From Ancylobacter sp. Lp-2 (GTDB taxonomy: Bacteria > Pseudomonadota > Alphaproteobacteria > Rhizobiales > Xanthobacteraceae), in contig NZ_JAJALI010000017.1 in NCBI RefSeq assembly GCF_020523795.1, forward strand, positions 1 through 64,000: 64,000 bases of DNA. The letters are read 5' to 3'. How positions within the stretch are numbered: position 1 is the stretch's first letter; every line of letters begins with the position of its first letter. The notes below the pieces were generated by a model that was not told the origin of the DNA, ran no database searches, and saw only the letters and a program-made list of their open reading frames with translations. This document shows positions 35,765 to 46,043 of the stretch, one piece after another. The translations under genes and the position numbers were made by a program.

Positions 35765-37849
35765 TTATCCGGCCTCAAGCAGCCTGACGGCGACGTCGCG
35801 CTCGAAAATGTGCAGCAGCAGTCGCAGGGCGCGGCCACGTTCGCCGACGAGATCGGGATCCTCGGCGACCAGCGCACGGGCCTCCGCGCGGGCGCGCTCC
35901 AGCAGGTCGCCATGCACTTCCAGCCGGGCGACGCGGAAGCCGGGCAGGCCGCTCTGGCGGGTGCCGAGCAGGTCGCCTTCGCCACGCAGCTCGAGATCCT
36001 TCTCGGCGAGATAGAAACCATCGTCGGACTGGCGCAGCGCCTCCAGCCGCGCGCGCGCCACCTCGCCGAGCGGGCGGCGATAGACCAGAAGGCAGATCGA
36101 GGCGACGTCGCCGCGCCCGACGCGTCCGCGCAGCTGGTGCAATTGGGCGAGGCCGAAGCGTTCGGCGTGCTCGATGACGATGATGCTGGCCTCGGGCACG
36201 TCGACGCCGACCTCGACCACGGTGGTGGCGACGAGGATGCGCGTCTCGCCTCGGGCGAAGGCGCCCATGGCGGCATCCTTCTCCGCGCCCTTCATCTTGC
36301 CATGCACCAGGCCGACGGCGGCGCCGAAATGCTGGCGCAGATCCTCGAAGCGCTCCTGCGCGGCGGCGAGGTCGGAGGTCTCGGATTCCTCCACCAGCGG
36401 GCAGATCCAGTAGACGCGGCGGCCCTCCTCGAGCGCGTGGGCGAGGCGGGCGATCACCTCGTCGAGCCGGTCCATCGCCACCATGCGGGTGTCGATCGGC
36501 TTGCGGCCCTTCGGCTTCTCGCGCAGCTCGGAGGAATCCATGTCGCCGAAATAGGTGAGCACCAGCGTGCGCGGGATCGGGGTGGCGGTCATCACCAGCA
36601 CGTCGACCGCCTCGCCCTTGGCGGCGAGCGCCAGCCGCTGGTGCACGCCGAAGCGGTGCTGCTCGTCGACCACCGCGAGGGCGAGGTCGCGGAAGCCGAC
36701 GCCCTCCTGGAACAGCGCGTGGGTACCGATGACGAGGTCGATCTCGCCCTGCATCAGGGCGTCGAGGAGAGCCCCGCGGGATTTGCCCTTCTCGCGCCCG
36801 GTGAGGACGGCGACGCGGATGCCGGCGGCCTCGGCGAGCGGGGCGATGGTTTTCAGATGCTGGCGGGCGAGGATTTCGGTCGGCGCCATGATCGCCGCCT
36901 GATGGCCGGCCTCGATGACGGTGGCGGCGGCGAGCAGCGCCACCACCGTCTTGCCGGAGCCGACATCGCCCTGCAGCAAGCGCAGCATGCGGTTGTTCGA
37001 GGCGAGGTCGGCGCGGATGGCGGTGAGCGCGGCGTCCTGCGAGCCGGTGAGCGAGAAGGGCAGGGCGCCCAGGATCTTCGTGGTCAAAGCGCCGGTGCCG
37101 ACCACCGGCCGCCCGGTCTTGCGCACGGTGCGGGCGCGCACCAGCGCGAGCGCGAGCTGGCCGGCGAGCAACTCGTCATAGGCGAGGCGGCGCCAGGCGA
37201 GGCCGCCGGGAGTGGCGTCGGCAAGGTCCTGCGGCTGGTGGAGGCGGGTGAGGGCGGCGTGGAATTCCGGCCCTTCGGGAAGGCAGCCCCAGTCGGGCAG
37301 CGGGCCGGTCTTCTGCAGGGCGCCGGCGATGGCGCGGCGGATATGGCCCTGCCCGAGGCCCTCGACCAGCGGGTAGACCGGCTCGACGGGCGGCAGGCGG
37401 GCGAGGCCCTCATCGTCCAGCACGCGGTCGGGGTGCACGATCTGCGGGATGCCGTCATAGAGCTGCACGGTGCCGGACACCCAGCGAGCCTCGCCCACCG
37501 GCAGCATGTGCTCCATGCGCCGACGGTCGGCGGCGAAGAAGATCAGCGCCAGATCGCCGGTCTCGTCATGAGTGTAGACGCGGTAGGGCGCGCGCGAGCC
37601 GGGCGGCGTCGGGACATGGCGGTCGACATGCACCCGCACGGTGCCGATCTCGCCCGGCACTAGCTGGGCGACGGTCGGCCGGGCACGGCGGTCGAGGGTG
37701 GAGGCGGGCAGGTGCAGGAGCAGGTCGAGCACCCGCGCGCCCTCCGGCTTGCCGAGCAGCCGGCCGAACGGGCGGGCGAGCTTCGGCCCGATGCCCGGAA
37801 GATCGGTGAGGGCGGCGAAATAGGGATTGAGGGCGTCGGGACGAAGCAT
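35765..37849 (-). CDS. recG: ATP-dependent DNA helicase RecG
   Basis: Protein of 694 residues from ATG 37849, the usual length. N-terminal wedge domain, Walker [16 protein letters not shown], the DEQH box and the C-terminal [13 protein letters not shown] motif VI are visible. It unwinds branched DNA such as stalled forks and Holliday junctions. Minus strand; the succinate dehydrogenase assembly and mfd genes lie divergently after a non-coding 1.2 kb. Confidence 0.96.
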   Translation of the reverse strand: MLRPDALNPYFAALTDLPGIGPKLARPFGRLLGKPEGARVLDLLLHLPASTLDRRARPTVAQLVPGEIGTVRVHVDRHVPTPPGSRAPYRVYTHDETGDLALIFFAADRRRMEHMLPVGEARWVSGTVQLYDGIPQIVHPDRVLDDEGLARLPPVEPVYPLVEGLGQGHIRRAIAGALQKTGPLPDWGCLPEGPEFHAALTRLHQPQDLADATPGGLAWRRLAYDELLAGQLALALVRARTVRKTGRPVVGTGALTTKILGALPFSLTGSQDAALTAIRADLASNNRMLRLLQGDVGSGKTVVALLAAATVIEAGHQAAIMAPTEILARQHLKTIAPLAEAAGIRVAVLTGREKGKSRGALLDALMQGEIDLVIGTHALFQEGVGFRDLALAVVDEQHRFGVHQRLALAAKGEAVDVLVMTATPIPRTLVLTYFGDMDSSELREKPKGRKPIDTRMVAMDRLDEVIARLAHALEEGRRVYWICPLVEESETSDLAAAQERFEDLRQHFGAAVGLVHGKMKGAEKDAAMGAFARGETRILVATTVVEVGVDVPEASIIVIEHAERFGLAQLHQLRGRVGRGDVASICLLVYRRPLGEVARARLEALRQSDDGFYLAEKDLELRGEGDLLGTRQSGLPGFRVARLEVHGDLLERARAEARALVAEDPDLVGERGRALRLLLHIFERDVAVRLLEAG

Positions 37850-39022
37850 GGCGCGGAATGTGGAGGAAGGGCGGGGCGGGTGCAATCGGGCGAGGGCGAG
37901 GGCAGGGGTGTTCCGGTGGACAGTGGCCACGGCGGCGTGTCGTCCACCGTACCGAGCTTATCGCGCAAGGCGGTTGGGATGTCCGGTCCTTGCCGATGCG
38001 TCTGCGTCTCGGCGCTCTCCGGAACGTTCCGCTTCCGTTGGCAAGAGGTGGTCCGCGAGCCGGATCGGCGAAGAGGTACCGGGTGCCATACTGAGCGGAG
38101 ACACTTGATCTCGCATAAGCGGGATTAGGTGGGATCTGCCGGGATCATATGGGGAAACCTATATCGGGCAGGCGTTTTCAACCTCTCTCGATCGCTCTGG
38201 ACGGTGGCGCACGATTTTGCAGAAGCCGGAAGTTTCTGGCGAACGGGACACTTGATTTTGCAGAATGAGGGGCGTGCTTCTCAGTGGCCGCCAAAAGCCC
38301 CCTGCTGCACTGCTGAACGGCTGGCCAACGGCAAGCCCGTCACGCCGGGAAACCTCATAATGTCGGTTATTTGGCAGGGCGAGCGGCTCCGCGGGCGGTG
38401 GCCTAAGAGACGTTTGTACCAGCGCGGAAAAGTGCGCGGCAGGCGGGGGCGCGCGCCGTCCTCGCTTCGGGGTTCACACCATGATCCCGGAAGTGTCGCA
38501 CCGTTGAGGGTGATCGGTTTCGGAGTTCAAAAAATTCACAAAAGCAAGATGTTAGGGATTGGCGGTCCGACCGCTCGCCCCCACGAACCAGGAAGAAAAT
38601 GCGATAGCGACAAGGGAAGTCGGGCCCTTGGCGTACAGGTTTCCCGGTCAGCTGAAAATTCAGGGCCCTGACTATTCGGCGAGTGAAATCAAGCTGTAAG
38701 AGGGCGTTGATGTGGTTCGGAGTGGGTGTTTGACGTCTGCTTCAGACGGTCGGCGCCACCTCCTGCACCTGGTGCAAAATCAAGTGTCTCGTCCTGCAGA
38801 ACCAAGTGTCGCGCGTCACTCGGCCCGGTCCTCTCGCCGGCGGGAAGAGGAGAAGCGGTGGGGTAACCGGTGTCTGCCACGAACCGCGCGGGCGCCAATC
38901 CCATCCTCCGCCCCCTTCCCGAACCCCTTCCCATTGCCTACCTGACAGCGGGGCACGGGCGCGCTAAGACGTCGGCTTTCCTTTGAGGCCGCGTGGCGCG
39001 GTCCCTAACGAGGCGCATTCGA
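37850..39022. other. Non-coding stretch between recG and sdhE
   Basis: About 1.2 kb without a convincing gene; the longest frame (180 codons) has no recognisable features. The centre holds repeated insertion-sequence end motifs, listed separately. The recG and sdhE promoters must lie near its ends. Confidence 0.5.
38098..38810. mobile_element. IS21-like end cluster without transposase genes
   Basis: Four related 16-18 base motifs are arranged as two on the left in direct orientation (38098-38115 and 38245-38262, core ACACTTGATYTYGCA) and two on the right inverted (38773-38790 and 38795-38810). The inner pair matches at 17 of 18 bases. A weaker partial copy (GCGCACGATTTTGCAG) is near 38206-38222. 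Multiple internal end repeats are characteristic of IS21-family elements, but no istA or istB lies between them, so this is a deletion derivative or MITE-like remnant. Family assignment is from the repeat pattern and memory. Confidence 0.55.
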
Positions 39023-39319
39023 ATGACCGGAACCACGCGGTCGAGCGCGGGGCTCGACCCTCGGCGGCGGCGGCTTCTCTTTCGCGCATGGCACCGCGGC
39101 ACGCGCGAGATGGACCTGCTGATGGGCCGCTTCGCCGATGCCCTGTTGCCGGAAATGAGCGAGGAGGAGGTCGATGCCTTCGAGCTGCTGATCGAGATCG
39201 AGGATCCGGACCTGTTGGGCTGGGTCAATGCCGGCGTCGCCCCGGCGCCGTTCGACACGCCGATGTTCCAGCGTTTCTGCCGCTTCCACCTCTCCGGGGA
39301 AGGCCTTCCCGAAATATGA
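39023..39319 (+). CDS. sdhE: Succinate dehydrogenase assembly factor SdhE
   Basis: Protein of 98 residues from ATG 39023. RRRRLLFRAWHRGTREMDLL contains the conserved RGxxE flavinylation motif, and LEDPDLLGW-type residues (IEDPDLLGWV) follow. It assists FAD attachment to SdhA. It overlaps the mfd start by 4 bases (ATGA), an arrangement common in the order. Confidence 0.93.
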   Translation: MTGTTRSSAGLDPRRRRLLFRAWHRGTREMDLLMGRFADALLPEMSEEEVDAFELLIEIEDPDLLGWVNAGVAPAPFDTPMFQRFCRFHLSGEGLPEI

Positions 39320-42300
39320 GCAAAGCCCGTTCCGCCCTGATCGACCGCAGCCTGATCAGCCATCTCGCTCCCGGCCGCACGGTCACTCTCGCCAATGTGC
39401 CGGCCGGCATGCAGGGGCTGGTCATCGGCGACCTCGCCCGCGCGCTGGCGGCGAAGGAAGAGGCCGCCTGGCCGACGCTTACCGTGATCTGCCGCGACGC
39501 CGAGCGCATGGCCGAGTTGGAGCGGGCGCTCGCCTTCTTCGCTCCCGAGGTCGAGCGACTGCCGCTCCCCGGCTGGGACTGCCTGCCCTATGACCGCTCC
39601 TCGCCGCATGCCGATATCGTCGCCCGGCGCATGACCACGCTCGCGCGGCTGGCGCGGGTGAAGGGGCGCGAGGGTGGCTCGATCGTGCTCACCACCGTCG
39701 ACGCGGCACTCCAGCGCGTGCCGAAGCGGGCGCTGGTCGGCACGCAGTCCTTCTCGGCGGCGCCCGGCAATGCGCTGTCGCTCGACGAGGTGACCGGCTG
39801 GGCGGAAATCAACGGCTTCATCCGTACGCCGACCGTGCGCGACACCGGCGAATATGCGGTGCGCGGCGGCATCGTCGACCTGTTCCCGCCCGGCCTGCCG
39901 CTGCCGGTGCGGCTCGACTTCTTCGGCGATACGCTGGAATCCATCCGCTCCTTCGATCCGGAGACCCAGCGCACCGCCGCGCAGATGCGCGCGCTCGACC
40001 TGGTGCCGATGAGCGAGTTGCAGCTGACCACCGAGACGATGCGGCGCTTCCGCATGGCCTATGTGGCGCAGTTCGGCGCCGCCCAGCGCGGCGACATGCT
40101 CTACGAGGCGGTGAGCGAGGGCCGGCGCTATCCGGGCATGGAGCACTGGCTGCCGCTGTTCCATGACGGGCTCGACACGCTGTTCGACTATCTCGGCGAC
40201 AGCCCGATCGTGATGGAGGCGCAGACCGGCGACGCCGCCGGCGAGCGGCTGGCGCAGATCCGCGACTATTACGACGCCCGGCGCGAGAGCAACGAGCATC
40301 CGGGCCACGGCATGCTCGGCGGCGGCACGCCCTACAAGCCGCTGCCGCCGGACGCGCTCTACCTCGCCGAGGAGGAGTGGACACGGCGGCGCGCCGAGGC
40401 GCCGGCGGTGGCGCTGACGGCGTTTTCCGTGCCGCCGTCCAAGGAGGTGCTGGACCTCGAGGGCCGTCCGGCGCGCTCCTTCGCGCCCGAGCGGGCCGAT
40501 CCGGAGGCCAACCTGTTCGAGGCCGCCGTCGCCTATCTGCGCGAGCTGTCGGTGACCAAGCGCACGGTCGTCACCGCGTGGTCGGAAGGTTCGCTCGACC
40601 GCCTCACCACCGTGCTCGGCGATCATGGGCTGAAGGGCACGCAGCGGGTCGGCTCGCGCGATGCCGCCGAGACGCTGCCGAAGGGGGCGCTTGGCGTCTC
40701 CGTGCTCGGCATCGAGAGCGGCTTCGAGACCGACACGCTGGCGGTGATCGGCGAGCAGGACATTCTCGGCGACCGCCTGGTGCGCCCCAAGCGCAAGGCG
40801 CGCCGGCCGCAGGACGTGATCTCCGAACTGTCGGCGCTGACCGCCGGCGACCTCGTGGTGCATGTCGACCACGGCATCGGCCGGTTCGTCGGCCTGAAGA
40901 CCATCGAGGCGATGGGCGCGCCGCACGACTGCCTCGAGATCCACTACGCGGAAGGCTCCAAGCTGTTCCTGCCGGTGGAGAATCTCGAACTGCTGTCGCG
41001 CTACGGCTCGGAGGACACCGAGGCGCAGCTCGACCGGCTGGGCGGCGGCGGCTGGCAGGCCCGCAAGGCGAAGATGCGCTCGCGCATCCGCGAGATGGCG
41101 GCCGAGCTGATCAAGGTGGCGGCCGAGCGCCAGCTCAAGGAAGCGCCGCGGCTGGTGCCGGCCGAAGGCGCCTATGACGAGTTCCGCGCCCGCTTCCCCT
41201 ATGAGGAGACCGAGGACCAGGACGCCGCCATCGAGGCGGTGTTCGACGATCTCGGCTCCGGCCATCCGATGGACCGCCTCGTCTGCGGCGATGTCGGCTT
41301 CGGCAAGACCGAGGTGGCGCTGCGCGCGGCCTTCGCGGTGGCGCTGAACGGCAAGCAGGTGGCGATCGTCGTGCCGACGACGCTGCTCGCGCGCCAGCAC
41401 TTCAAGACCTTTTCCGAGCGCTTCAAGGAGCTGCCTATCGTGGTCCGCCAGGCCTCGCGCCTGGTGCCGGCCAAGGAACTCAGCGAGACCCGCAAGGGGC
41501 TGGCCGACGGCACGGTCGACATCGTGGTCGGCACCCACGCGCTGCTCGGCAAGGCGATCTCCTTCAAGGATCTCGGCCTCGTCATCGTCGACGAGGAGCA
41601 GCATTTCGGCGTCGGCCACAAGGAGAAGCTGAAGCAGCTGCGCGCCGAGGTGCACGTACTGACGCTCACCGCGACCCCCATTCCCCGCACGTTGCAGCTG
41701 GCGATGACCGGGGTGCGCGAGCTCTCCATCATCGCCTCGCCGCCGGTGGATCGCCTCGCGGTGCGTACCTTCGTGGCGCCGTTCGATCCGCTGATCGTGC
41801 GGGAAGCTCTGCTGCGCGAGCGTTATCGCGGCGGCCAGAGCTTCTATGTCTGCCCGCGCATCGAGGATCTCGGCGAGGTGAAGGCCTATCTCGACCAGAA
41901 CGTGCCGGAGGTGAAGGTCACCGTCGCGCACGGCCAGATGGCGGCGACGCAGTTGGAAGAGATCATGTCCGCCTTCTATGACGGGCAGTTCGACGTGCTG
42001 CTGTCGACCACCATCGTGGAATCCGGCCTCGACGTGCCTAATGCCAACACGCTGATCATCCACCGCGCCGACATGTTCGGCCTCGCCCAACTCTACCAGC
42101 TGCGCGGGCGGGTGGGGCGCTCCAAGACCCGCGCCTATGCGATCTTCACCCTGCCGGCCGAGAAGCAGATCACCCAGCAGGCGGAGAAGCGGCTCAAGGT
42201 GCTGCAATCGCTCGACACGCTGGGCGCCGGCTTCCAGCTCGCCAGCCACGACCTCGACATTCGTGGCGCCGGCAATCTCCTGGGCGACGAGCAGTCCGGC

Positions 42301-42861
42301 CACATCAAGGAGGTCGGCTACGAGCTCTACCAGGAGATGCTGGAGGACGCGATCGCCGCCCTCAAGGCCGGCATCACCGCGCCGGTGGCGGAGAAGTGGT
42401 CGCCGCAGATCTCCATCGGCGCGCCGGTGCTGATCCCCGAGGACTATGTCGCCGACCTGCATGTGCGGCTGAACCTCTATCGCCGCCTCGCCGACCTCGA
42501 GACCGAGGAGGAGATCGAGGAAGTCGGCACCGAGCTGGTCGACCGCTTCGGCCCGGCGCCGGAAGAGGTGAAGCAGTTCCTCAAGCTGGTCGCCATCAAG
42601 GCGCTGTGCCGGCGCGCCAATGTCGAGAAGGTCGATGCCGGCCCGCGCGGGGCGGTGCTGACCTTCCGCGACAACCAGTTCCCGAATACGGCCGGGCTGG
42701 TGGCCTATCTCGGCAAGCCGCATGTCATCGCCAAGGTGCGGCCGGACCTGAAGGTGGTGTTCTCCGACGACTGGGCGACCGCCAATGCGCGGCTGAAGGG
42801 CGTCGGGGCTATCCTGAAGGAGCTGGCGAAGATCGCCGGCGGCACCGCCAAGGCGGCATGA
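39316..42861 (+). CDS. mfd: Transcription-repair coupling factor Mfd
   Basis: Protein of 1181 residues. N-terminal UvrB-like modules (PLPGWDCLPYDRSSPHADI), a central RNA-polymerase-binding domain (LVVHVDHGIGRFVGLKTIE), a RecG-like translocase with Walker A DVGFGKTEVALRAAFAV, DEEQHFGV and LRGRVGRSKTRAYA, and a C-terminal TRCF domain. It removes stalled RNA polymerase and recruits UvrA. Full length. Confidence 0.97.
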   Translation: MSKARSALIDRSLISHLAPGRTVTLANVPAGMQGLVIGDLARALAAKEEAAWPTLTVICRDAERMAELERALAFFAPEVERLPLPGWDCLPYDRSSPHADIVARRMTTLARLARVKGREGGSIVLTTVDAALQRVPKRALVGTQSFSAAPGNALSLDEVTGWAEINGFIRTPTVRDTGEYAVRGGIVDLFPPGLPLPVRLDFFGDTLESIRSFDPETQRTAAQMRALDLVPMSELQLTTETMRRFRMAYVAQFGAAQRGDMLYEAVSEGRRYPGMEHWLPLFHDGLDTLFDYLGDSPIVMEAQTGDAAGERLAQIRDYYDARRESNEHPGHGMLGGGTPYKPLPPDALYLAEEEWTRRRAEAPAVALTAFSVPPSKEVLDLEGRPARSFAPERADPEANLFEAAVAYLRELSVTKRTVVTAWSEGSLDRLTTVLGDHGLKGTQRVGSRDAAETLPKGALGVSVLGIESGFETDTLAVIGEQDILGDRLVRPKRKARRPQDVISELSALTAGDLVVHVDHGIGRFVGLKTIEAMGAPHDCLEIHYAEGSKLFLPVENLELLSRYGSEDTEAQLDRLGGGGWQARKAKMRSRIREMAAELIKVAAERQLKEAPRLVPAEGAYDEFRARFPYEETEDQDAAIEAVFDDLGSGHPMDRLVCGDVGFGKTEVALRAAFAVALNGKQVAIVVPTTLLARQHFKTFSERFKELPIVVRQASRLVPAKELSETRKGLADGTVDIVVGTHALLGKAISFKDLGLVIVDEEQHFGVGHKEKLKQLRAEVHVLTLTATPIPRTLQLAMTGVRELSIIASPPVDRLAVRTFVAPFDPLIVREALLRERYRGGQSFYVCPRIEDLGEVKAYLDQNVPEVKVTVAHGQMAATQLEEIMSAFYDGQFDVLLSTTIVESGLDVPNANTLIIHRADMFGLAQLYQLRGRVGRSKTRAYAIFTLPAEKQITQQAEKRLKVLQSLDTLGAGFQLASHDLDIRGAGNLLGDEQSGHIKEVGYELYQEMLEDAIAALKAGITAPVAEKWSPQISIGAPVLIPEDYVADLHVRLNLYRRLADLETEEEIEEVGTELVDRFGPAPEEVKQFLKLVAIKALCRRANVEKVDAGPRGAVLTFRDNQFPNTAGLVAYLGKPHVIAKVRPDLKVVFSDDWATANARLKGVGAILKELAKIAGGTAKAA

Positions 42862-42920
42862 GCCGGGGGCGGGGGCGTCTGGCGGTTCGGGCGGGGTAGG
42901 CGAGGCGGCGTGGGCCTGCG

Positions 42921-42955
42921 TTCTTCGAGGCTCGCTGCGCTCGGACGTCAGGATG
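42921..42955 (+). repeat. Dispersed palindromic repeat, copy A
   Basis: An imperfect palindrome starting TTCTTCGAGGCTCGCTGCGC and ending CGTCAGGATG. Same orientation as the copy at 43419. Elements of this CATCCTTCGAGGCTCGC type are scattered through many alphaproteobacterial genomes, from memory. Confidence 0.75.
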
Positions 42956-43047
42956 CGGGGCGGGGTAAGGCGGCGTGTCGGGTGCGGGATGGTGTGAGGG
43001 GCTTGCCCGAGTCACTCCCCTCCGTCCTTATCCATCGAGAACACCCT

Positions 43048-43085
43048 CATCCTGGGGGGCGAGGCGGCGCGGGCCTCGAAGGATG
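43048..43085 (-). repeat. Dispersed palindromic repeat, copy B (inverted)
   Basis: Starts CATCCTGGGGGGCGAGG and ends GGCCTCGAAGGATG; the reverse complement of the same repeat type as copies A and C, more diverged in the loop. Confidence 0.65.
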
Positions 43086-43102
43086 GTCATCCGGGAGCGC
43101 GC

Positions 43103-43395
43103 ATGAGCGCCGTCGTTTACATGCTGCGCTGCGCCGACAGTTCCTATGCGGCTCGACTCGCGGGGCGCTGGAGATACGTCTCGCCGAACATCAGAGCGGA
43201 ACGTCTCCCGACTACACGTATCGACGGCGGCCCGTGACACTCATCTGGTCGGAACATTTCCCACGGATCGACGATGCGGTGGCCGCCGAAAGGCAGTTGA
43301 AGGGCTGGAGCCGCGCGAAGAAGGAAGCGCTGGCACGCGGCGACTGGACGTCGTTGCGTGAGGCGGCGCGACGGCCATCCACCCGCAAGGAGTAG
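43103..43395 (+). pseudogene. Frameshifted GIY-YIG endonuclease-family gene
   Basis: The start (MSAVVYMLRCADSSY from ATG 43103) and the rest (GSTRGALEIRLAEHQ, then RRPVTLIWSEHFPRIDDAV and a KGWSRAKKEAL tail, ending at 43395) are the UvrC-like GIY-YIG family of short proteins, but they lie in different frames. The break is at about 43146-43158, exactly at the catalytic YVG of the second motif: an expected Tyr-Val codon pair is reduced to two bases. Homologous small endonucleases are about 90-100 residues. Probably inactive. Confidence 0.75.
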
Positions 43396-43418
43396 GTGGC
43401 CACCGGTTCCCGGACGGG

Positions 43419-43455
43419 CATCCTTCGAGGCTCGCTTCGCTCGCACCTCAGGATG
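43419..43455 (+). repeat. Dispersed palindromic repeat, copy C
   Basis: Starts CATCCTTCGAGGCTCGCTTC and ends CACCTCAGGATG. It matches copy A closely. The repeats bracket the frameshifted GIY-YIG gene. Confidence 0.75.
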
Positions 43456-43493
43456 CGGGGCTGTTCTTGCGGGAAGAACCGAAGGGCTCTGGC

Positions 43494-43814
43494 CTACGGA
43501 TCGGAATCGTAGGCGCCGTCGCCATCGGGCAGGTCGTCGGCATCCACGTCGTTGCCGATGCCGACACCCACGCCGCCGAGCTCGTTGCCGCCGGCCTGGT
43601 TCATGTAGTCCATCGACTTGTCGGAGCCCGGACGATCCGGCATCGGGCCGGGATCGAGATAGTTCGGGTTGTTCAGCGGCGGAATGACGATTTCCTCGCC
43701 CTGCGCGCCCGGCTGCGCCTGCGGATGGACGGTGATGGACTGCTGGGCGCCGGCAGGTCCCACGGCTAGGGCCGCGGCGGCAAGGCCGGCGGCAAGAAAT
43801 GCGGCGTAACGCAT
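43494..43814 (-). CDS. Small exported protein
   Basis: Protein of 106 residues from ATG 43814 with GGAG seven bases upstream. A signal peptide ending GPAGAQQ is followed by a proline, glycine and aspartate-rich mature part (NPNYLDPGPMPDRPGSDKSM) ending in acidic residues. Likely disordered and periplasmic. Family not recognised. Confidence 0.6.
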   Translation of the reverse strand: MRYAAFLAAGLAAAALAVGPAGAQQSITVHPQAQPGAQGEEIVIPPLNNPNYLDPGPMPDRPGSDKSMDYMNQAGGNELGGVGVGIGNDVDADDLPDGDGAYDSDP

Positions 43815-43977
43815 GGTCGAACTCCGAAGGATAGCCAAATCTCCAACACCGGCCGCCCCCTAAGGAGCCGTTTCCGTCCGGCCTGTCCAGCGTTGGGGCG
43901 TCGCTAGGTTAAGGAAATCGGCTTGTGTGGCCCGCGCGCCCGTCGCGGTGGTGCCGGGGTAGGCGGGGCCCGGCGCC

Positions 43978-45846
43978 TCAGCGCTTGCGCTCGCCCTGCC
44001 ACCACGTCTCGGCCAGCGTGCCGCGCAGCGACAGCGTCGCCGGCCGCTCGACGTCGCGCCAGCGGGCGAGCCATTCGCCCGGCGTGTAGAACAAGGGCAG
44101 CGAGAAGCCGGCCGAGATCAGCACCCGGTCGAGTGCCCGCACGGCGGTGACGAAATCCTCGCGCGAGCGGGCGGCGAGCAGCGCCTCGATCATCGCATCC
44201 GCCGCCGGGCTTCTCAGGCCCATGAAGTTGCGGGTGCCCGGCGTGTCGGCGGCGGCGGAGCCGAAATAGAAGGCCTGCTCATTGCCCGGCGAGAGCGACT
44301 GGTCCCAGATATAGGGCACGATGTCGTAGTCGTAGTTCGTCTTGCGCGCCTCGAACTGGGCGCCGTCGACGAGGCGGATCGACAGATCGATGCCGGCGCG
44401 CTTCAGCATGCGCTGCCACGCCAGGGCGAGACGCTCCTGATCATAGGTGCCGACCAGCACCTCCGGAGCCAGCGGGCGGCCATCGGCGCCCGAGACGAGC
44501 CGGCCGCTGCGCAGCACGTAGCCGGCGGCCGCGAAATGCTCCAGCGCCGTCTTCAGGCGGTCGCGGTCGCGGCCGGAGCCGTCGGAGGAGGGCGGCTGCC
44601 AGCTGCCGTCCATCACCGTCGGTGTCACGGCGTCGGGGTAGGGGGCCAACAAGGCGCGCTCGGCGGCGTCGGCGGGGCGGCCGCGCGCGGAAAGCTCGGA
44701 GCCGTCGAAGAAGCTGCCGCAGCGCCGGTAAAGGCCGAAATAGAGATTGGCGTTCGCCCATTCTGCGTCGAACAGCTCGATCATGCCGGCGCGCAGGCGG
44801 GGATCGTCGAAGGGCTTGCGGCGCATGTTGAAGATCAGCGCCGAATAGGGCTTGGGCACCCGGGTGGCGATGTCCTCGCGCAGGATGCGCCCGTCGCGCA
44901 CCGCCGGGATGTCGTAGCCCGAGCTCCAACGGCCGGGATCGGTCTCGAAGCGGACGTCGGTGAGGCCGTGCTTGAACGCCTCGAACAGGCCGTTCACGTC
45001 GCGATAATAGTCGTAGCGCAGCTCGGCGAAATTATAGAGGCCGCGATTGACCGGCAGCCCGTCGCCCCAATAGTCGGCGCGTCGCCGCAGCGTGACGCTC
45101 TCGCCCGGACGCACCGCCGCGACCTCGTAGGGGCCGGAGCCGAGCGGTGCCTTGAAGCTGGTCTGCTCGAAGGTTTCGGCATCGGTGGCGTGGCGGGCGA
45201 GGATCGGCATCAGGCCGAGAATGAGCGGCAGCTCGCGGTCGACGCTGGCGAAGTCGAAGCGGACGGCCCGCTCGCCGGTGGCCTGCGCGCGGGCGACCTT
45301 GCCGTAATAGCTGCGCAGATTGGGCCGGCCACGGGTCTTGAGGAGTTCGAAGGAGAACAGCACGTCGTCGACGGTGAGCACGGTGCCGTCGGCGAATCGG
45401 GCGCGTTCGTCGATCTCGAAGGCGACATAGGAGCGGGCGTCGTCGGTTTCGATCGAGCGGGCGAGGAGGCCGTAGACGGTGAAGGCCTCGTCGGGCGAGC
45501 GGGCCATCAGGCTCTCGACGAGGTTCCAGCGCACGAAAGGAGCGGGCGAGCCGCGCACGATGAAGGGATTGAGGCTGTCGAAGGCGCCGACCGCGCCCTG
45601 CACCAGCCGACCGCCGCGCGGGGCGGATGGATTGACGCTGGCATAGTGAGCGAAATCAGCGGGATAGAGCGGATCACCGTGCATGGCGAGGCCATGATGT
45701 GGCACGGGTGGGCCCTCGGGGGCGGCGGCTGCCACGGTTTCGGCAAGCCCGTGCGTCACAATGCCAGGCAGGCAGGTGGCCAGTGCGATCCCTTTGGCGG
45801 CCACGAGGCCGTTGCGCAGGACGGCGCGACGGGTGATATCGGGCAC
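43978..45846 (-). CDS. Tat-exported peptide/oligopeptide-binding protein (family 5)
   Basis: Protein of 622 residues from GTG 45846 with AAGGAAAC seven bases upstream; an earlier ATG at 45930 is less likely. A twin-arginine signal (TRRAVLRNG) precedes the long SBP_bac_5 fold: GGRLVQGAVGAFDSLNPFIV, FADGTVLTVDDVLFSFELLK and GSGPYEVAAV. Most similar in outline to YejA-type microcin C/peptide binders. No permease genes adjoin. Confidence 0.87.
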   Translation of the reverse strand: MPDITRRAVLRNGLVAAKGIALATCLPGIVTHGLAETVAAAAPEGPPVPHHGLAMHGDPLYPADFAHYASVNPSAPRGGRLVQGAVGAFDSLNPFIVRGSPAPFVRWNLVESLMARSPDEAFTVYGLLARSIETDDARSYVAFEIDERARFADGTVLTVDDVLFSFELLKTRGRPNLRSYYGKVARAQATGERAVRFDFASVDRELPLILGLMPILARHATDAETFEQTSFKAPLGSGPYEVAAVRPGESVTLRRRADYWGDGLPVNRGLYNFAELRYDYYRDVNGLFEAFKHGLTDVRFETDPGRWSSGYDIPAVRDGRILREDIATRVPKPYSALIFNMRRKPFDDPRLRAGMIELFDAEWANANLYFGLYRRCGSFFDGSELSARGRPADAAERALLAPYPDAVTPTVMDGSWQPPSSDGSGRDRDRLKTALEHFAAAGYVLRSGRLVSGADGRPLAPEVLVGTYDQERLALAWQRMLKRAGIDLSIRLVDGAQFEARKTNYDYDIVPYIWDQSLSPGNEQAFYFGSAAADTPGTRNFMGLRSPAADAMIEALLAARSREDFVTAVRALDRVLISAGFSLPLFYTPGEWLARWRDVERPATLSLRGTLAETWWQGERKR

Positions 45847-46043
45847 GCTTGCTGTTTCCTTGCGACGGATTCGGTATGGATCGGTCGCGCCACTGATAAC
45901 AGAATGGACGCCGGCCGCGCCATGAGCCACTGTCTTGCCGCATTTGGACGGGAGACAGCCTCGTCTCCCTTAAGGCGCCAAGGCGTTCGTCGCCGTAGCC
46001 CAGCGCCGTAGCTTCGCCGCGGTTCGCACGACAGGAACTTGAT

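Noticed and set aside
38129-38671. Plus-strand 180-codon frame in the IS remnant.
   Set aside because: It crosses an IS end repeat and has no resemblance to IstA or IstB.
38938-42723. Minus-strand 1261-codon frame opposite mfd.
   Set aside because: A mirror frame of mfd, which has clear motifs; the frame is His/Arg/Leu-rich with no domain.
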